Numbered from the stretch's first letter, positions 1 to 8,652 are shown. The stretch is 64,000 nucleotides of DNA from Pseudomonas mosselii (GCF_005796105.1 NZ_VAUO01000008.1:186001-250000), one strand, 5' to 3'. Numbers and translations are program-made. Notes: generated by a model from the letters alone, not told the origin.

Positions 1-189
1 CCCACTGACTACCTCGACGGCATGCTACGCGCCATCGTCGGCATCCGCCTGCCCATCGCGCGCCTGCAAGGCGCGCGCAAGCTCAGCCAGAACCGCTCAG
101 CGCAGGACATCGCTGGCGTGCGTGAAGGCCTGGGCGCAAGCTCCGACTACCTGGACAACCAACTCGCCGCGCAGATGCGCGACCTCTGA
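1..189 (+). CDS. PaiB-family FMN-binding protein, C-terminal fragment
   Basis: The open frame enters from the left edge and gives 62 residues ending in TGA. The segment containing IVGIRLPIARLQGARKLSQN followed by RSAQDIAGVREGL matches the C-terminal signature of PaiB-like FMN-binding negative transcriptional regulators (split-barrel flavin fold), where the K-x-SQNR stretch is strongly conserved. The start, and therefore the flavin-binding N-terminal part, lies outside the window. The next gene begins 12 bases downstream on the same strand and encodes an acetyltransferase; PaiA (an acetyltransferase) and PaiB are also neighbours in Bacillus, so co-transcription is plausible. Family assignment rests on the C-terminal motif only. 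Confidence 0.75.
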   Translation, partial: PTDYLDGMLRAIVGIRLPIARLQGARKLSQNRSAQDIAGVREGLGASSDYLDNQLAAQMRDL

Positions 190-201
190 AGGAAACCGCC
201 C

Positions 202-648
202 ATGACCCGCGTCACCTTGCGCCCGGTTAGCATCGACGACCACGCCGCCTGGCTGCCCCTTTGGCAGGCCTATCTGCGTTTCTACCAGACCGAACTGGCT
301 GAAGAGGTCAGCGCCACGACCTGGAAACGCCTGCTCGACCCCAGCGAGCCGACCCACTCGACCCTGGCCTGGGTCGATGGCAAGGCGGTGGGCATGGTCA
401 ACTTCATCTACCATCGCTCCAACTGGAGCATTGAGCATTCCTGCTACTTGCAGGACCTGTACGTGGACACCGCAGTACGCGGGCTGGGCATCGGTCGCCA
501 ATTGATTGAGCAGGTGTACGCCACGGCCAAGGCCGATGGCTGCATCAAGGTGCACTGGCTGACCCACGAAACCAACGCCACCGCCATCGGCCTGTACGAG
601 CAGGTCGCCGAACGGCCGGGCTTCATTCAATTCCGCAAAGGGTTGTAA
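202..648 (+). CDS. GNAT-family N-acetyltransferase
   Basis: A 148-residue single-domain acetyltransferase. The acetyl-CoA pyrophosphate-binding motif A is visible as RGLGIG at residues 93-98, preceded by the beta-strand CYLQDLYVD and followed by the helix RQLIEQVYATAKADG. The segment WLTHETNATAIGLYEQV near the C-terminus is the usual motif B region. The substrate cannot be read from the sequence; related proteins acetylate small amines or the N-termini of peptides. It starts 12 bases after the PaiB-like gene with the purine-rich site AAGGAAA upstream, and is followed 7 bases later by a second acetyltransferase gene, so the three genes probably form one operon. Confidence 0.85.
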   Translation: MTRVTLRPVSIDDHAAWLPLWQAYLRFYQTELAEEVSATTWKRLLDPSEPTHSTLAWVDGKAVGMVNFIYHRSNWSIEHSCYLQDLYVDTAVRGLGIGRQLIEQVYATAKADGCIKVHWLTHETNATAIGLYEQVAERPGFIQFRKGL

Positions 649-655
649 GCCGATC

Positions 656-1330
656 ATGACCGACGTATTGAACTGGAAACCAGCCGCCACGCCCAACGCC
701 GAGCCCCTCGAAGGTCGCTTCATCCGCCTGGAAAAACTCGACCCCGCTCGGCATGCCGACGATCTCTGGCACGTGTTGCAGGGGCCAGGCTCGGACCCAG
801 TGCTGTGGGACTACCTGCCCTATGGCCCATTCCACGAGCGTGCCAGCTTCGACCGTTGGCTACAGGGCAATGCCGCCAGCCGTGACCCGCTGTTCTACAG
901 CGTCATCGACCGCACCAGCGGCCAGGTGCAGGGCATCCTCAGCTACATGTCCATCGTGCCCGAGCAAGGCCGTTTCGAAATTGGCCATATCGCCTTCGGC
1001 GCGGCCATGCAGCGCACCGCCAAAGGCACCGAGGCCGTGTACTTGCTGGGCAAGCTCGGTTTCGAACTGGGCAACCGCCGCCTGGAATGGAAATGCAATG
1101 ACGCCAACGCCCGCTCCAAGCGCGCCGCCGAGCGCTTCGGCTTCGTCTTCGAAGGGGTGTTTCGCCAGCACATGGTCGTCAAGGACCGCAACCGGGATAC
1201 CGCCTGGTATTCGATCACCGACGCTGAATGGCCAGCGCTGGCGGCAGGCTTCGAGCGCTGGCTGAGCGCGGACAACCAGCGCCCCGAGGGCCAGGCGCAA
1301 ACATTGGAGGCTTGTCGTAAGTCCAGGTAG
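656..1330 (+). CDS. RimJ/RimL-type GNAT acetyltransferase
   Basis: A 224-residue protein of the larger RimJ/RimL acetyltransferase class. The block RLEWKCNDANARSKRAAERF followed by GFVFEG (roughly residues 142-167) is the characteristic C-terminal acetyl-CoA-binding signature, and RFIRLEKL near residues 21-28 is the typical first beta-strand. Many P. putida relatives are annotated simply as GNAT or succinyl-transferase-like proteins; the substrate is unknown. It lies 7 bases downstream of another GNAT gene. The last residues run past the domain, and the downstream transcript meets the pycB terminator region in convergent orientation. Confidence 0.85.
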   Translation: MTDVLNWKPAATPNAEPLEGRFIRLEKLDPARHADDLWHVLQGPGSDPVLWDYLPYGPFHERASFDRWLQGNAASRDPLFYSVIDRTSGQVQGILSYMSIVPEQGRFEIGHIAFGAAMQRTAKGTEAVYLLGKLGFELGNRRLEWKCNDANARSKRAAERFGFVFEGVFRQHMVVKDRNRDTAWYSITDAEWPALAAGFERWLSADNQRPEGQAQTLEACRKSR

Positions 1331-1363
1331 GTGCGGCCTTGCCGCTCAAGATGCAGCTTCCTT

Positions 1364-1388
1364 AAAAAAAGGGGAGCATTCGCTCCCC
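1364..1388 (-). terminator. Rho-independent terminator of pycB
   Basis: Read on the minus strand, a 7-bp perfect stem GGGGAGC / GCTCCCC with a 4-base loop is followed directly by seven T residues. It lies 35 bases beyond the pycB stop codon, in the correct orientation to end the pycAB transcript. Confidence 0.85.
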
Positions 1389-1422
1389 AGAGGTTAACCG
1401 CTTGCAGATGAGGGCTTGCTGT

Positions 1423-3231
1423 TTAGCCCTCGATCTCGATCAGGATCTCGCCCGGGGTGACCCGGTCGCCCTTGGCCACGTGGATGGCCACGACCTTGCC
1501 AGCGATAGCCGCCTGGACTTCGGTCTCCATCTTCATGGCTTCGGTGATCAACACCGCCTGGCCGGCCTTGACCACGTCGCCTTCCTTGACCAGCACATCG
1601 ACGATGTTGCCCGGCATGCTGGTGCTGACGTGGCCCGGCGCACTGGCCTGCTTGCGCTTGCTGCCGCCGCCGCCAACGAAGTCGTTGAGCGGCTCGAACA
1701 CCACTTCTTCCGGCATGCCGTCGATCGACAGGTAGAAGTGACGCTTGCCCTCGGCCTTGACGCCTACACCAGTGATGTCGACGCGGTAGGTTTCACCATG
1801 TACGTCGATGACGAACTCGGTCGGCACGCCTTCACCGCCGACCGTGGCCGCAGCGCCCGCTTCCGGGATCGGCAGCAGCGCTTCTGGGGTCAGGGTGCCG
1901 GCTTCGCGCTCCTCCAGGAACTTACGCCCGATGTCCGGGAACATGGCGAACGTCAGCACATCTTCTTCACTGCGGGCCAGGGCACCGATGTCGGCGCGCA
2001 GCTTGGCCATTTCCGGCTTGAGCAGGTCGGCCGGGCGTACGTCGATCACCTCTTCGCTGCCGATGGCCTGGCGGCGCAGCTGCTCGTTGACCACGCCTGG
2101 GGCCTTGCCGTAACCACCTTGCAGATACAGCTTCACCTCGTTGGTGATGGTCTTGTAGCGCTCGCCAGCCAGCACGTTGAAGAACGCCTGGGTGCCGACG
2201 ATCTGCGAGGTCGGCGTCACCAACGGCGGGAAGCCGAGGTCTTCACGCACCCGTGGGATCTCCGCCAGCACTTCGTTCATGCGGTTGAGCGCGCCCTGCT
2301 CCTTGAGCTGGTTGGCCAGGTTGGAAATCATCCCGCCCGGCACCTGGTTGACCTGCACGCGGGTATCCACGGCGGTGAACTCGCTCTCGAACTGGTGGTA
2401 CTTCTTGCGCACGGCATAGAAGTACAGGCCGATCTCTTGCAGCAGTTCAAGGTCCAGGCCGGTATCGAACTCGCTGCCCTTGAGCGCGGCAACCATCGAT
2501 TCGGTGCCTGGGTGGCTGGTGCCCCAGGCGAAGCTGGAGATGGCGGTGTCGATGTGGTCGGCGCCGTTTTCCACGGCCTTGAGCTGGCACATGGCAGCCA
2601 GGCCGGCGGTGTCGTGGGAATGGATGAACACCGGCAGCGATTGCTCGGCCTTCAGCGCCTTGACCAGTTCGCCAGCGGCGAACGGGGTGAGCAGACCGGC
2701 CATGTCCTTGATCGCCACCGAATCGCAACCCATGGCTTCCATCTGCTGGGCCTGTTTCACGAAGGCATCGATGGTGTGCACGGGGCTGACGGTGTAGGCG
2801 ATGGTGCCCTGGGCATGCTTGCCCGCAGCCTTGACTGCTTCGATGGCCACGCGCAGGTTACGCACGTCGTTCATGGCGTCGAAGATGCGGAACACGTCGA
2901 TGCCGTTGACCGCAGCCTTGGCCACGAAGGCCTTGACCACGTCGTCGCTGTAGTGACGGTAGCCCAGCAGGTTCTGGCCACGCAGGAGCATCTGCAGACG
3001 GGTATTAGGCAGCGCCGCACGCAGCTTGCGCAGGCGCTCCCACGGATCTTCCTTGAGGAAGCGCACGCAGGCGTCGAACGTCGCGCCACCCCAGACTTCC
3101 AGCGACCAGTAGCCGACTTTGTCGAGCTTGTCGCAAATCGGCAGCATGTCTTCGGTGCGCATACGGGTGGCCAGCAGGGACTGGTGGGCGTCACGCAGGA
3201 TCGTGTCGGTAACAAAGATTTTCTTGGACAT
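1423..3231 (-). CDS. pycB: Pyruvate carboxylase subunit B (oxaloacetate decarboxylase alpha-like)
   Basis: A 602-residue carboxyltransferase/biotin-carrier subunit. The N-terminal half is the TIM-barrel transcarboxylase domain, opening with TDTILRDAHQSL (about residues 8-19); the middle is the conserved PYC_OADA domain; the C-terminal 70 residues are a biotinyl domain with EAMKMET, the biotinylated lysine being about residue 567. In Pseudomonas this subunit works with PycA to carboxylate pyruvate to oxaloacetate, replenishing the TCA cycle in the cytoplasm; the similarity to oadA is to the same fold and does not imply a sodium pump, since no beta or gamma subunits are present. pycA lies upstream on the same strand, separated by 98 bases of repeat-rich sequence. 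Confidence 0.93.
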   Translation of the reverse strand: MSKKIFVTDTILRDAHQSLLATRMRTEDMLPICDKLDKVGYWSLEVWGGATFDACVRFLKEDPWERLRKLRAALPNTRLQMLLRGQNLLGYRHYSDDVVKAFVAKAAVNGIDVFRIFDAMNDVRNLRVAIEAVKAAGKHAQGTIAYTVSPVHTIDAFVKQAQQMEAMGCDSVAIKDMAGLLTPFAAGELVKALKAEQSLPVFIHSHDTAGLAAMCQLKAVENGADHIDTAISSFAWGTSHPGTESMVAALKGSEFDTGLDLELLQEIGLYFYAVRKKYHQFESEFTAVDTRVQVNQVPGGMISNLANQLKEQGALNRMNEVLAEIPRVREDLGFPPLVTPTSQIVGTQAFFNVLAGERYKTITNEVKLYLQGGYGKAPGVVNEQLRRQAIGSEEVIDVRPADLLKPEMAKLRADIGALARSEEDVLTFAMFPDIGRKFLEEREAGTLTPEALLPIPEAGAAATVGGEGVPTEFVIDVHGETYRVDITGVGVKAEGKRHFYLSIDGMPEEVVFEPLNDFVGGGGSKRKQASAPGHVSTSMPGNIVDVLVKEGDVVKAGQAVLITEAMKMETEVQAAIAGKVVAIHVAKGDRVTPGEILIEIEG

Positions 3232-3244
3232 TCTTATCTCCTCG

Positions 3245-3328
3245 TAGCGGCAAGCTTGAAGCTACAAGCCGCAAGAAAAAGCCGATCCGCTTTTGCTTGC
3301 AGCTTGGCGCTTATCGCTTGCAGCTGCA
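3245..3328 (-). repeat. Imperfect GC-rich inverted/iterated repeat between pycA and pycB
   Basis: The 98-base gap between the two pyc genes is filled with iterations of AAGC/GCAAG words (AAGCTTGAAGCTACAAGC on one side, CTTGCAGCTTGGCGCTTATC on the other), which form an imperfect inverted repeat. Similar 'gcaagctgcaagc' tracts are common between genes in P. putida. It could stabilise or attenuate the pycA-pycB message; no U-run follows, so a classical terminator is unlikely. Confidence 0.5.
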
Positions 3329-3329
3329 T

Positions 3330-4745
3330 TCAAAGGCCTGCGTGGGCGGCGATGGCGGCGGCGATGGCCAGGGCCAGCTCTTCGGGTTTGCGCTTGATCG
3401 AATAGTTGGTCAGTTCAGGGTGGCTTTCGACGAAGCTGGTGTTGAACTGGCCGCTACGGAATTCCGGGTTGCGCAGGATTTCCTGGTAGTACGCGGCGGT
3501 GGTCTTCACGCCTTGCACGCGCATGTCGTCCAGGGCCCGCAGGCCACGGTCCATGGCTTCTTCCCAGGACAGCGCCCAGACCACGAGTTTCAGGCACATG
3601 GAGTCGTAGAACGGTGGAATGGTGTAGCCGGTATAGATGGCCGTGTCGGTGCGCACGCCCGGACCGCCGGGGGCGTAGTAACGGGTGATCTTGCCGAAGC
3701 TGGGCAGGAAGTTGTTCTTCGGGTCCTCGGCGTTGATACGAAACTGCAACGCGAAACCACGGTGCTGAATGTCTTCCTGCTTGACCGACAGCGGCAGGCC
3801 CGAGGCGATGCGGATCTGCTCACGGACGATGTCGATACCGGTGATTTCCTCGGTGATGGTGTGCTCCACCTGCACCCGGGTGTTCATTTCCATGAAGTAC
3901 ACCTCGCCATCGGCGAGCAGGAACTCCACGGTACCGGCATTCTCGTAGTCCACCGCCTTGGCCGCACGCACGGCCAGGTCGCCGATGTAGGCACGCTGCT
4001 CGGGCGTGAGCTGCGGGCTCGGGGCGATTTCGATGAGTTTCTGGTTGCGGCGCTGGATCGAACAATCGCGCTCGAACAGGTGCACCACGTTGCCAAAGCT
4101 GTCACCGAGGATCTGCGCCTCGATGTGCTTGGGATTGACGATACATTTTTCCAGGAACACTTCGGCCGAGCCGAAGGCCTTGGTGGCTTCGGAGATGACG
4201 CGAGGGAAATTCTGTTCTAGCTCCTCACGGCTGTTGCAACGGCGGATACCGCGCCCGCCACCGCCAGAGGTGGCCTTGAGCATGACCGGGTAACCAATGC
4301 GGTCGCCTTCGCGCAGGGCTTCATGGATATCGGCCACGTTGCCTTCGGTACCGGGTGTCACCGGGACCCCCGCCGCGATCATGGTGCGGCGCGCTTCGGT
4401 CTTGTCGCCCATGCGGCGAATCACCTCGGCGGCCGGGCCGATGAACTTGATGCCGCGCTCGGCGCAGATTTCCGCCAGTTCGGCGTTTTCCGACAGGAAA
4501 CCGTAGCCCGGGTGCAGGGCGTCACAGCCAGTTTCCACAGCGAGGTTCACCAGCTTGCGCGGGTTCAGGTAGCCGGCCAGTGGCTCGGCACCGATGCTGT
4601 AGGCCTCGTCGGCGCGCTTGACGTGCAAGGCATGACGGTCGGCGTCGGAATAGATCGCGACAGAGCGAATGCCCATCTCGGCGCAGGCCCGCACGATGCG
4701 AACTGCGATTTCACCCCGGTTGGCGATCAGGATTTTTTTTATCAC
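3330..4745 (-). CDS. pycA: Pyruvate carboxylase subunit A (biotin carboxylase)
   Basis: A 471-residue ATP-grasp biotin carboxylase. Seen in order: the N-terminal Rossmann-like start ILIANRGEIAVR (residues 5-16), HPGYGFLSEN around residue 78, the glycine-rich ATP loop SGGGGRG, and the catalytic region FMEMNTRVQVEHTITE. It carboxylates the biotin on the PycB subunit using bicarbonate and ATP. The length and the absence of a biotinyl domain fit the two-subunit pyruvate carboxylase of Pseudomonas rather than AccC, which normally sits beside accB. It is first in the pycAB operon and diverges from the LysR-type gene pycR, 189 bases away, an arrangement known from P. aeruginosa. Confidence 0.92.
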   Translation of the reverse strand: MIKKILIANRGEIAVRIVRACAEMGIRSVAIYSDADRHALHVKRADEAYSIGAEPLAGYLNPRKLVNLAVETGCDALHPGYGFLSENAELAEICAERGIKFIGPAAEVIRRMGDKTEARRTMIAAGVPVTPGTEGNVADIHEALREGDRIGYPVMLKATSGGGGRGIRRCNSREELEQNFPRVISEATKAFGSAEVFLEKCIVNPKHIEAQILGDSFGNVVHLFERDCSIQRRNQKLIEIAPSPQLTPEQRAYIGDLAVRAAKAVDYENAGTVEFLLADGEVYFMEMNTRVQVEHTITEEITGIDIVREQIRIASGLPLSVKQEDIQHRGFALQFRINAEDPKNNFLPSFGKITRYYAPGGPGVRTDTAIYTGYTIPPFYDSMCLKLVVWALSWEEAMDRGLRALDDMRVQGVKTTAAYYQEILRNPEFRSGQFNTSFVESHPELTNYSIKRKPEELALAIAAAIAAHAGL

Positions 4746-4934
4746 TGGAGTCTTCCCAAAGCCGTAGGAACAGTCGACCCGGTTCTACCGGTCGGCGCGT
4801 GACCAGACGCTGCTGGCCAGTCGCACATTCACCCTAGCGCTGACGGAAGATAAACAAAAATCAATATTTGTTAGAGGCTGTATTAGCAAAAGCTTATAGT
4901 TAGGTAACAAGGTTTTGCCAATGGCGGGAAAAAT
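4746..4934. promoter_or_regulatory. pycA / pycR divergent promoter region
   Basis: This 189-base AT-enriched gap separates the divergent pycA and LysR-type genes. It contains AT-rich stretches (for example around 4855-4915) with short dyads of the kind LysR regulators use, such as the segment near 4888-4905. No single operator can be fixed by eye; a LysR T-N11-A site here is an inference from the divergent arrangement. Confidence 0.5.
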
Positions 4935-5897
4935 ATGCGTAAGTCTTTGATGCGTATGACTTTACGTCAGCTTCAGATTTTCAACGAAGTGTGTGATTTG
5001 CGCTCCTACAGCCGTGCCGCCGAGGAGATGGCGCTGACGCAACCCGCCGTTAGTCTACAGATCCGCCAGCTCGAAGAACTGGTGGGCCAGCCCCTGTTCG
5101 AGTACGTCGGCAAGAAGCTCTACCTGACCGAAGCCGCCGAAGCCTTGCAACGCGCCAGCCGCGACATCTTCGGGCGCCTGGAGAATCTCGACATGCAGCT
5201 GTCGGACATGCAGGGCTCACTGCAAGGACAGCTCAAACTGGCGATCGAATCCAGCGCCAAGTACTTCGTGCCACACCTGTTCGCCGCCTTCAAGCAACGC
5301 CACCCGGAGGTCAACCTGACCCTCACCGTGGTTAACCGCGCCCAAGCGATACGGCGCCTTTCGGACAACCGTGACGACCTGATCATCATGTCGATGGTGC
5401 CTCAAGACATGGGCCTGGAGTTTCTCCCATTTCTGAATAACCCAATCGTTGCGGTGGCACCGCCGAACCATCCGTTGTGCACGCTCGAGCACCTGCGCCT
5501 GCAGGACCTGGAGCCTCATACACTGTTGGTTCGCGAACAGGGTTCAGGCACGCGCAAGGCCTGCGAGGAGTTCTTCAAGGACAAGCGCGTGCACTTCACC
5601 CAGACCCTCGAAGTCGCCTCCAACGACGCCCAACGCGAATGCGTGGTGGCGGGCCTGGGCATCGCCTTGCTGACGCGCCATGCGGTCAACATGGAACTGG
5701 CCACAGGCGTGCTGCGCGAGCTGCCGGTCGAAGAGCTGCCGCTTTACCGCAGCTGGTGCCTGGTGCAGTCCAAGAGCAAGCGGCAATCGCCGGTGGCGTT
5801 GGCGTTCCAGGCGTTCATCCGCGGCGAACGTGCGCAGATCAGCGGGCTTGTTGAACGTTTCTCGGGGAAGTTGCCGCCGATACCTGCCACACCGTAA
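4935..5897 (+). CDS. pycR: LysR-type transcriptional regulator of pyruvate carboxylase
   Basis: A 320-residue LysR-type regulator: winged helix-turn-helix at about residues 9-68 (SRAAEEMALTQPAVSLQIRQ is the recognition region) followed by a periplasmic-binding-like effector domain. It diverges from pycA exactly as PycR does in P. aeruginosa, where it controls pycAB and has been linked to lipid metabolism and virulence; that role is taken from the family and context. The first ATG is preceded by GCGGGA at a suitable distance and was chosen; in-frame ATGs five and seven codons later are alternatives. Its 3' end overlaps the convergent small gene by 59 bases. Confidence 0.88.
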   Translation: MRKSLMRMTLRQLQIFNEVCDLRSYSRAAEEMALTQPAVSLQIRQLEELVGQPLFEYVGKKLYLTEAAEALQRASRDIFGRLENLDMQLSDMQGSLQGQLKLAIESSAKYFVPHLFAAFKQRHPEVNLTLTVVNRAQAIRRLSDNRDDLIIMSMVPQDMGLEFLPFLNNPIVAVAPPNHPLCTLEHLRLQDLEPHTLLVREQGSGTRKACEEFFKDKRVHFTQTLEVASNDAQRECVVAGLGIALLTRHAVNMELATGVLRELPVEELPLYRSWCLVQSKSKRQSPVALAFQAFIRGERAQISGLVERFSGKLPPIPATP

Positions 5898-6060
5898 TGT
5901 CTTGCAGGTCGGGGTAGTCGGCGATCTCGCGCAGCAGCTGGCGCTGGTCGCAGTAGCTTTCGATGGCGCGGCGGAACTCCATACGGCGCTGGTCCTTTTC
6001 CTGCTGCTTGCGAGCCTTGGCGTTGGGTTGGTACGAACCGTCTTGTTGATCGCGTGCCAT
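5839..6060 (-). CDS. Small highly charged conserved hypothetical protein
   Basis: A 73-residue protein whose N-terminal half is dominated by charged residues (MARDQQDGSYQPNAKARKQQ then EKDQRRMEFRRAIESY), consistent with a helical, possibly nucleic-acid-associated protein. It has a good ribosome-binding site (GGGAG about 7 bases before ATG). The last 59 bases overlap the 3' end of pycR on the opposite strand; the C-terminal dozen residues are therefore read from antisense pycR sequence and may be lineage-specific. Function unknown. Confidence 0.6.
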   Translation of the reverse strand: MARDQQDGSYQPNAKARKQQEKDQRRMEFRRAIESYCDQRQLLREIADYPDLQDITVWQVSAATSPRNVQQAR

Positions 6061-6239
6061 TGCCTGTCTCCCAGATAGGATGTGGGAGTTCAGGATGGCA
6101 ATGGGGGTTTACGGTTTGACGGTGCAATGGTGACAGAACGGTGAAATTTCGTTCGCCTGGGCCGGCCTCTTAGCGGCACTCCGGCAAGCCCGCGCCCGCG
6201 ACGATTGCAGGGCCGTTAGGGCAGCGGTTCAGGCCGAAA

Positions 6240-7106
6240 TCAGTCGTCTGTAGCCTTGATCGACTTAGGCGACAAACGCAGGCTGCGCAAGCTGCGCTTG
6301 ACGCTCTTGAGGTGATTCACCAGGCTCGGACCGCGCGCCATGGCAACGCCCATGGCCAGCACGTCGATCACCACCAGATGGGCAATACGCGAGGTCAGCG
6401 GGGTGTAGATTTCGGTGTCTTCATGCACGTCGATGGCCAAGTTGACCGTCGACAGCTCGGCCAGCGGGGTCTGGCTCGGGCACAGGGTAATCAGCGTAGC
6501 GCCGCTCTCGCGTACCAGGTTGGCCGAGATCAGCAGGTCCTTCGAACGCCCCGATTGCGAGATGCACACGGCCACGTCACCCGGCTTGAGGGTCACCGCC
6601 GACATGGCCTGCATGTGCGGGTCGGAATACGCGGCCGCACTGAGCAGCAGGCGGAAGAACTTGTGCTGGGCATCGGCAGCCACGGCACCGGAAGCGCCAA
6701 AGCCGTAGAACTCAACACGCTGCGCCTGGGACATGGCGGTCACCGCCTGCTGCAACGCGAGCGGATCGAGGTGCTCACGCACCTCCATCAGGGTATGCAG
6801 GGTCGTATCGAAGATCTTCAGGCTGTAGTCGGCGACCGAGTCGTCTTCATGGATCGCGAACTGACCAAAACTGGCGCCCGCCGCCAGGCTTTGCGCCAGC
6901 TTGAGCTTGAGGTCCTGGAAGCCCGAGCACCCAATTGCCCGGCAGAAGCGCACGATGGTCGGCTCGCTAATGCCTACGCTATGCGCCAGATCGGCCATCG
7001 AGCTGTGCATGACGGCAGCCGGATCGAGCAGCACGTGGTCGGCCACTTTGAGTTCCGATTTGCGCAGCAGGTGGCGCGATTGGGCGATATGTTGCAACAG
7101 ATTCAC
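6240..7106 (-). CDS. RpiR/HexR-like transcriptional regulator with SIS domain
   Basis: A 288-residue RpiR-family regulator: N-terminal helix-turn-helix (SVGISEPTIVRFCRAIGCSG, about residues 43-62) and C-terminal SIS sugar-isomerase domain (about 125-260; SQSGRSKD is the phosphosugar-binding loop). Family members sense phosphorylated sugars such as KDPG. It faces a zwf gene across a HexR-type palindrome, so it probably represses that gene and itself until a sugar-phosphate binds. The classical Pseudomonas hexR precedes zwf-pgl-eda; here zwf is followed by a GGDEF-EAL gene on the other strand, so this looks like the second hexR-like/zwf pair of P. putida and no hexR symbol is given. Confidence 0.87.
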   Translation of the reverse strand: MNLLQHIAQSRHLLRKSELKVADHVLLDPAAVMHSSMADLAHSVGISEPTIVRFCRAIGCSGFQDLKLKLAQSLAAGASFGQFAIHEDDSVADYSLKIFDTTLHTLMEVREHLDPLALQQAVTAMSQAQRVEFYGFGASGAVAADAQHKFFRLLLSAAAYSDPHMQAMSAVTLKPGDVAVCISQSGRSKDLLISANLVRESGATLITLCPSQTPLAELSTVNLAIDVHEDTEIYTPLTSRIAHLVVIDVLAMGVAMARGPSLVNHLKSVKRSLRSLRLSPKSIKATDD

Positions 7107-7150
7107 GGGCGGGACTCGGTTATGATCGGCTGGCCGGGATGTAGCTTTCT

Positions 7151-7165
7151 TGTAGTTATACTACA
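7151..7165. promoter_or_regulatory. HexR-type operator palindrome
   Basis: The perfect palindrome TGTAG-TTATA-CTACA, preceded by T, lies 44 bases upstream of the regulator start and 45 bases upstream of the zwf start. It fits the published HexR pattern of TTGT/ACAA-like half-sites (TGTARTWWWAYTACA-type). Placement between the two divergent genes suggests control of both. Confidence 0.8.
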
Positions 7166-7209
7166 TGCTTGCCAACCCGCCCAGTTAAACGAACGTGGAG
7201 AGTGGCGGT

Positions 7210-8652
7210 TTGACTATTCCTTGCGACATCCTGGTCTTTGGCGGCACGGGCGATCTTGCCCTACACAAACTGCTGCCAGCGCTCTATCACCTGTATCGTG
7301 AGGCTCGTCTGCACAACGCCGTGCGGATCATCGCCCTGGCTCGGCGGCCCTTGCCGCGCAACGACTACGTCAAACTCGCCGAACGCCACTGCCGGGCTCA
7401 GATCGCGCGCCAGGATTTCGACGAGGACGTCTGGCGGCGCTTTTGCGCGCGGCTCGACTACTTCCCGATGGACGCGATGCAAAGCGCCGACTTCGGTCGC
7501 CTGGCACGCTACCTGGGCGAACCTGGAGGGCTGACCCGGATCTACTACCTGGCCACCGCGCCGCAGTTGTTCGTGCCAATCGCCAACCACCTGCGCATCG
7601 CCGGCCTGGCCGACGCCGAAGCGCGCATCGTGCTGGAGAAACCCATCGGCCACTCACTGGAATCGGCCACCGCCATCAACCAGGCGATCGGCGCGGTGTT
7701 CGAGGAGTCCCAGGTGTTTCGCATCGACCACTACCTGGGCAAGGAAACCGTGCAGAACCTCATGGCCCTGCGCTTTGCCAACGCCCTGCTGGAGCCGGTC
7801 TGGCGCAACGGCCAGGTAGACCATGTGCAGATCAGCGTGTGCGAGACGCTCGGCGTGGAAAACCGTGGCGCCTACTACGACCGTGCGGGCGCCACGCGCG
7901 ACATGTTGCAGAACCACCTGCTGCAACTGCTGTGCTTGGTGGCGATGGAGCCTCCGGCGCAGTTCGAGGCCGAGGCGGTGCGCGACGAAAAAGTGAAGAT
8001 TCTGCGGGCGCTCAAACCCATCACCGGCCAGGACGTGCAGGACACGACCGTGCGCGGCCAGTACCACGCGGGCAAGATCGGCGGCCAGGAAGTGCCGGCG
8101 TACTACTTCGAAAAAGACGTGGACAACGACAGCGACACCGAGACGTTCGTGGCCATGCAGGTGCACATCGACAACTGGCGCTGGGCCGGCGTGCCGTTCT
8201 ACCTGCGTACCGGCAAGCGCATGGCTCGGCGTTCATCACAGATCGTCATCCAGTTCAAACCAGTGCCCCACGAACTGTTCAATGGCGGCCAGGCCAACCA
8301 GTTGATCATCCAGTTACAACCGGACGAACGCATCAGCCTGCGCATGATGACCAAGAGCCCTGGCAAAGGCATGCGCCTGGCTCCGGTGGAGCTGGACCTG
8401 AACCTTGCCCAGGCGTTCGCCCAGACCCGTCGTTGGGAGGCCTATGAGCGCCTGCTGCTGGATGTACTGGCGGGCGACTCGACGCTGTTCATGCGCCGCG
8501 ACGAGGTCGAGGCGGCCTGGGCCTGGATCGACCCGATCCTGCAGGGCTGGGAAGCACATTTCCAGGCCCCGCGCCCCTACCCGGCCGGCAGCAACGGCCC
8601 CGAGCAGGCCAACAGCCTACTGGCACGTCATGGCCTGACCTGGCACCCCTAG
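7210..8652 (+). CDS. zwf: Glucose-6-phosphate 1-dehydrogenase
   Basis: A 480-residue enzyme oxidising glucose 6-phosphate to 6-phosphogluconolactone with NAD(P)+, feeding the Entner-Doudoroff and pentose phosphate routes. The dinucleotide-binding motif FGGTGDLA lies at residues 9-16 and the active-site signature RIDHYLGKE near residue 171; the length is normal. A TTG start at 7210 is preferred because GGAGAG lies just upstream and the protein then begins TIPCDILVFG; a GTG at 7195 is the alternative. No pgl or eda follows, unlike the main zwf operon of Pseudomonas, so this is probably the paralogous enzyme. Regulated by the adjacent RpiR/HexR-like protein by inference. Confidence 0.92.
   Translation: MTIPCDILVFGGTGDLALHKLLPALYHLYREARLHNAVRIIALARRPLPRNDYVKLAERHCRAQIARQDFDEDVWRRFCARLDYFPMDAMQSADFGRLARYLGEPGGLTRIYYLATAPQLFVPIANHLRIAGLADAEARIVLEKPIGHSLESATAINQAIGAVFEESQVFRIDHYLGKETVQNLMALRFANALLEPVWRNGQVDHVQISVCETLGVENRGAYYDRAGATRDMLQNHLLQLLCLVAMEPPAQFEAEAVRDEKVKILRALKPITGQDVQDTTVRGQYHAGKIGGQEVPAYYFEKDVDNDSDTETFVAMQVHIDNWRWAGVPFYLRTGKRMARRSSQIVIQFKPVPHELFNGGQANQLIIQLQPDERISLRMMTKSPGKGMRLAPVELDLNLAQAFAQTRRWEAYERLLLDVLAGDSTLFMRRDEVEAAWAWIDPILQGWEAHFQAPRPYPAGSNGPEQANSLLARHGLTWHP

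Noticed and set aside
1402..3405. A 667-codon plus-strand frame opposite pycB
   Set aside because: Antisense shadow of pycB; low-complexity His/Leu/Val composition and no plausible ribosome-binding site.
1423..4745. Sodium-pumping oxaloacetate decarboxylase
   Set aside because: No membrane beta or gamma subunits; gene order with a divergent LysR gene matches the Pseudomonas two-subunit pyruvate carboxylase.
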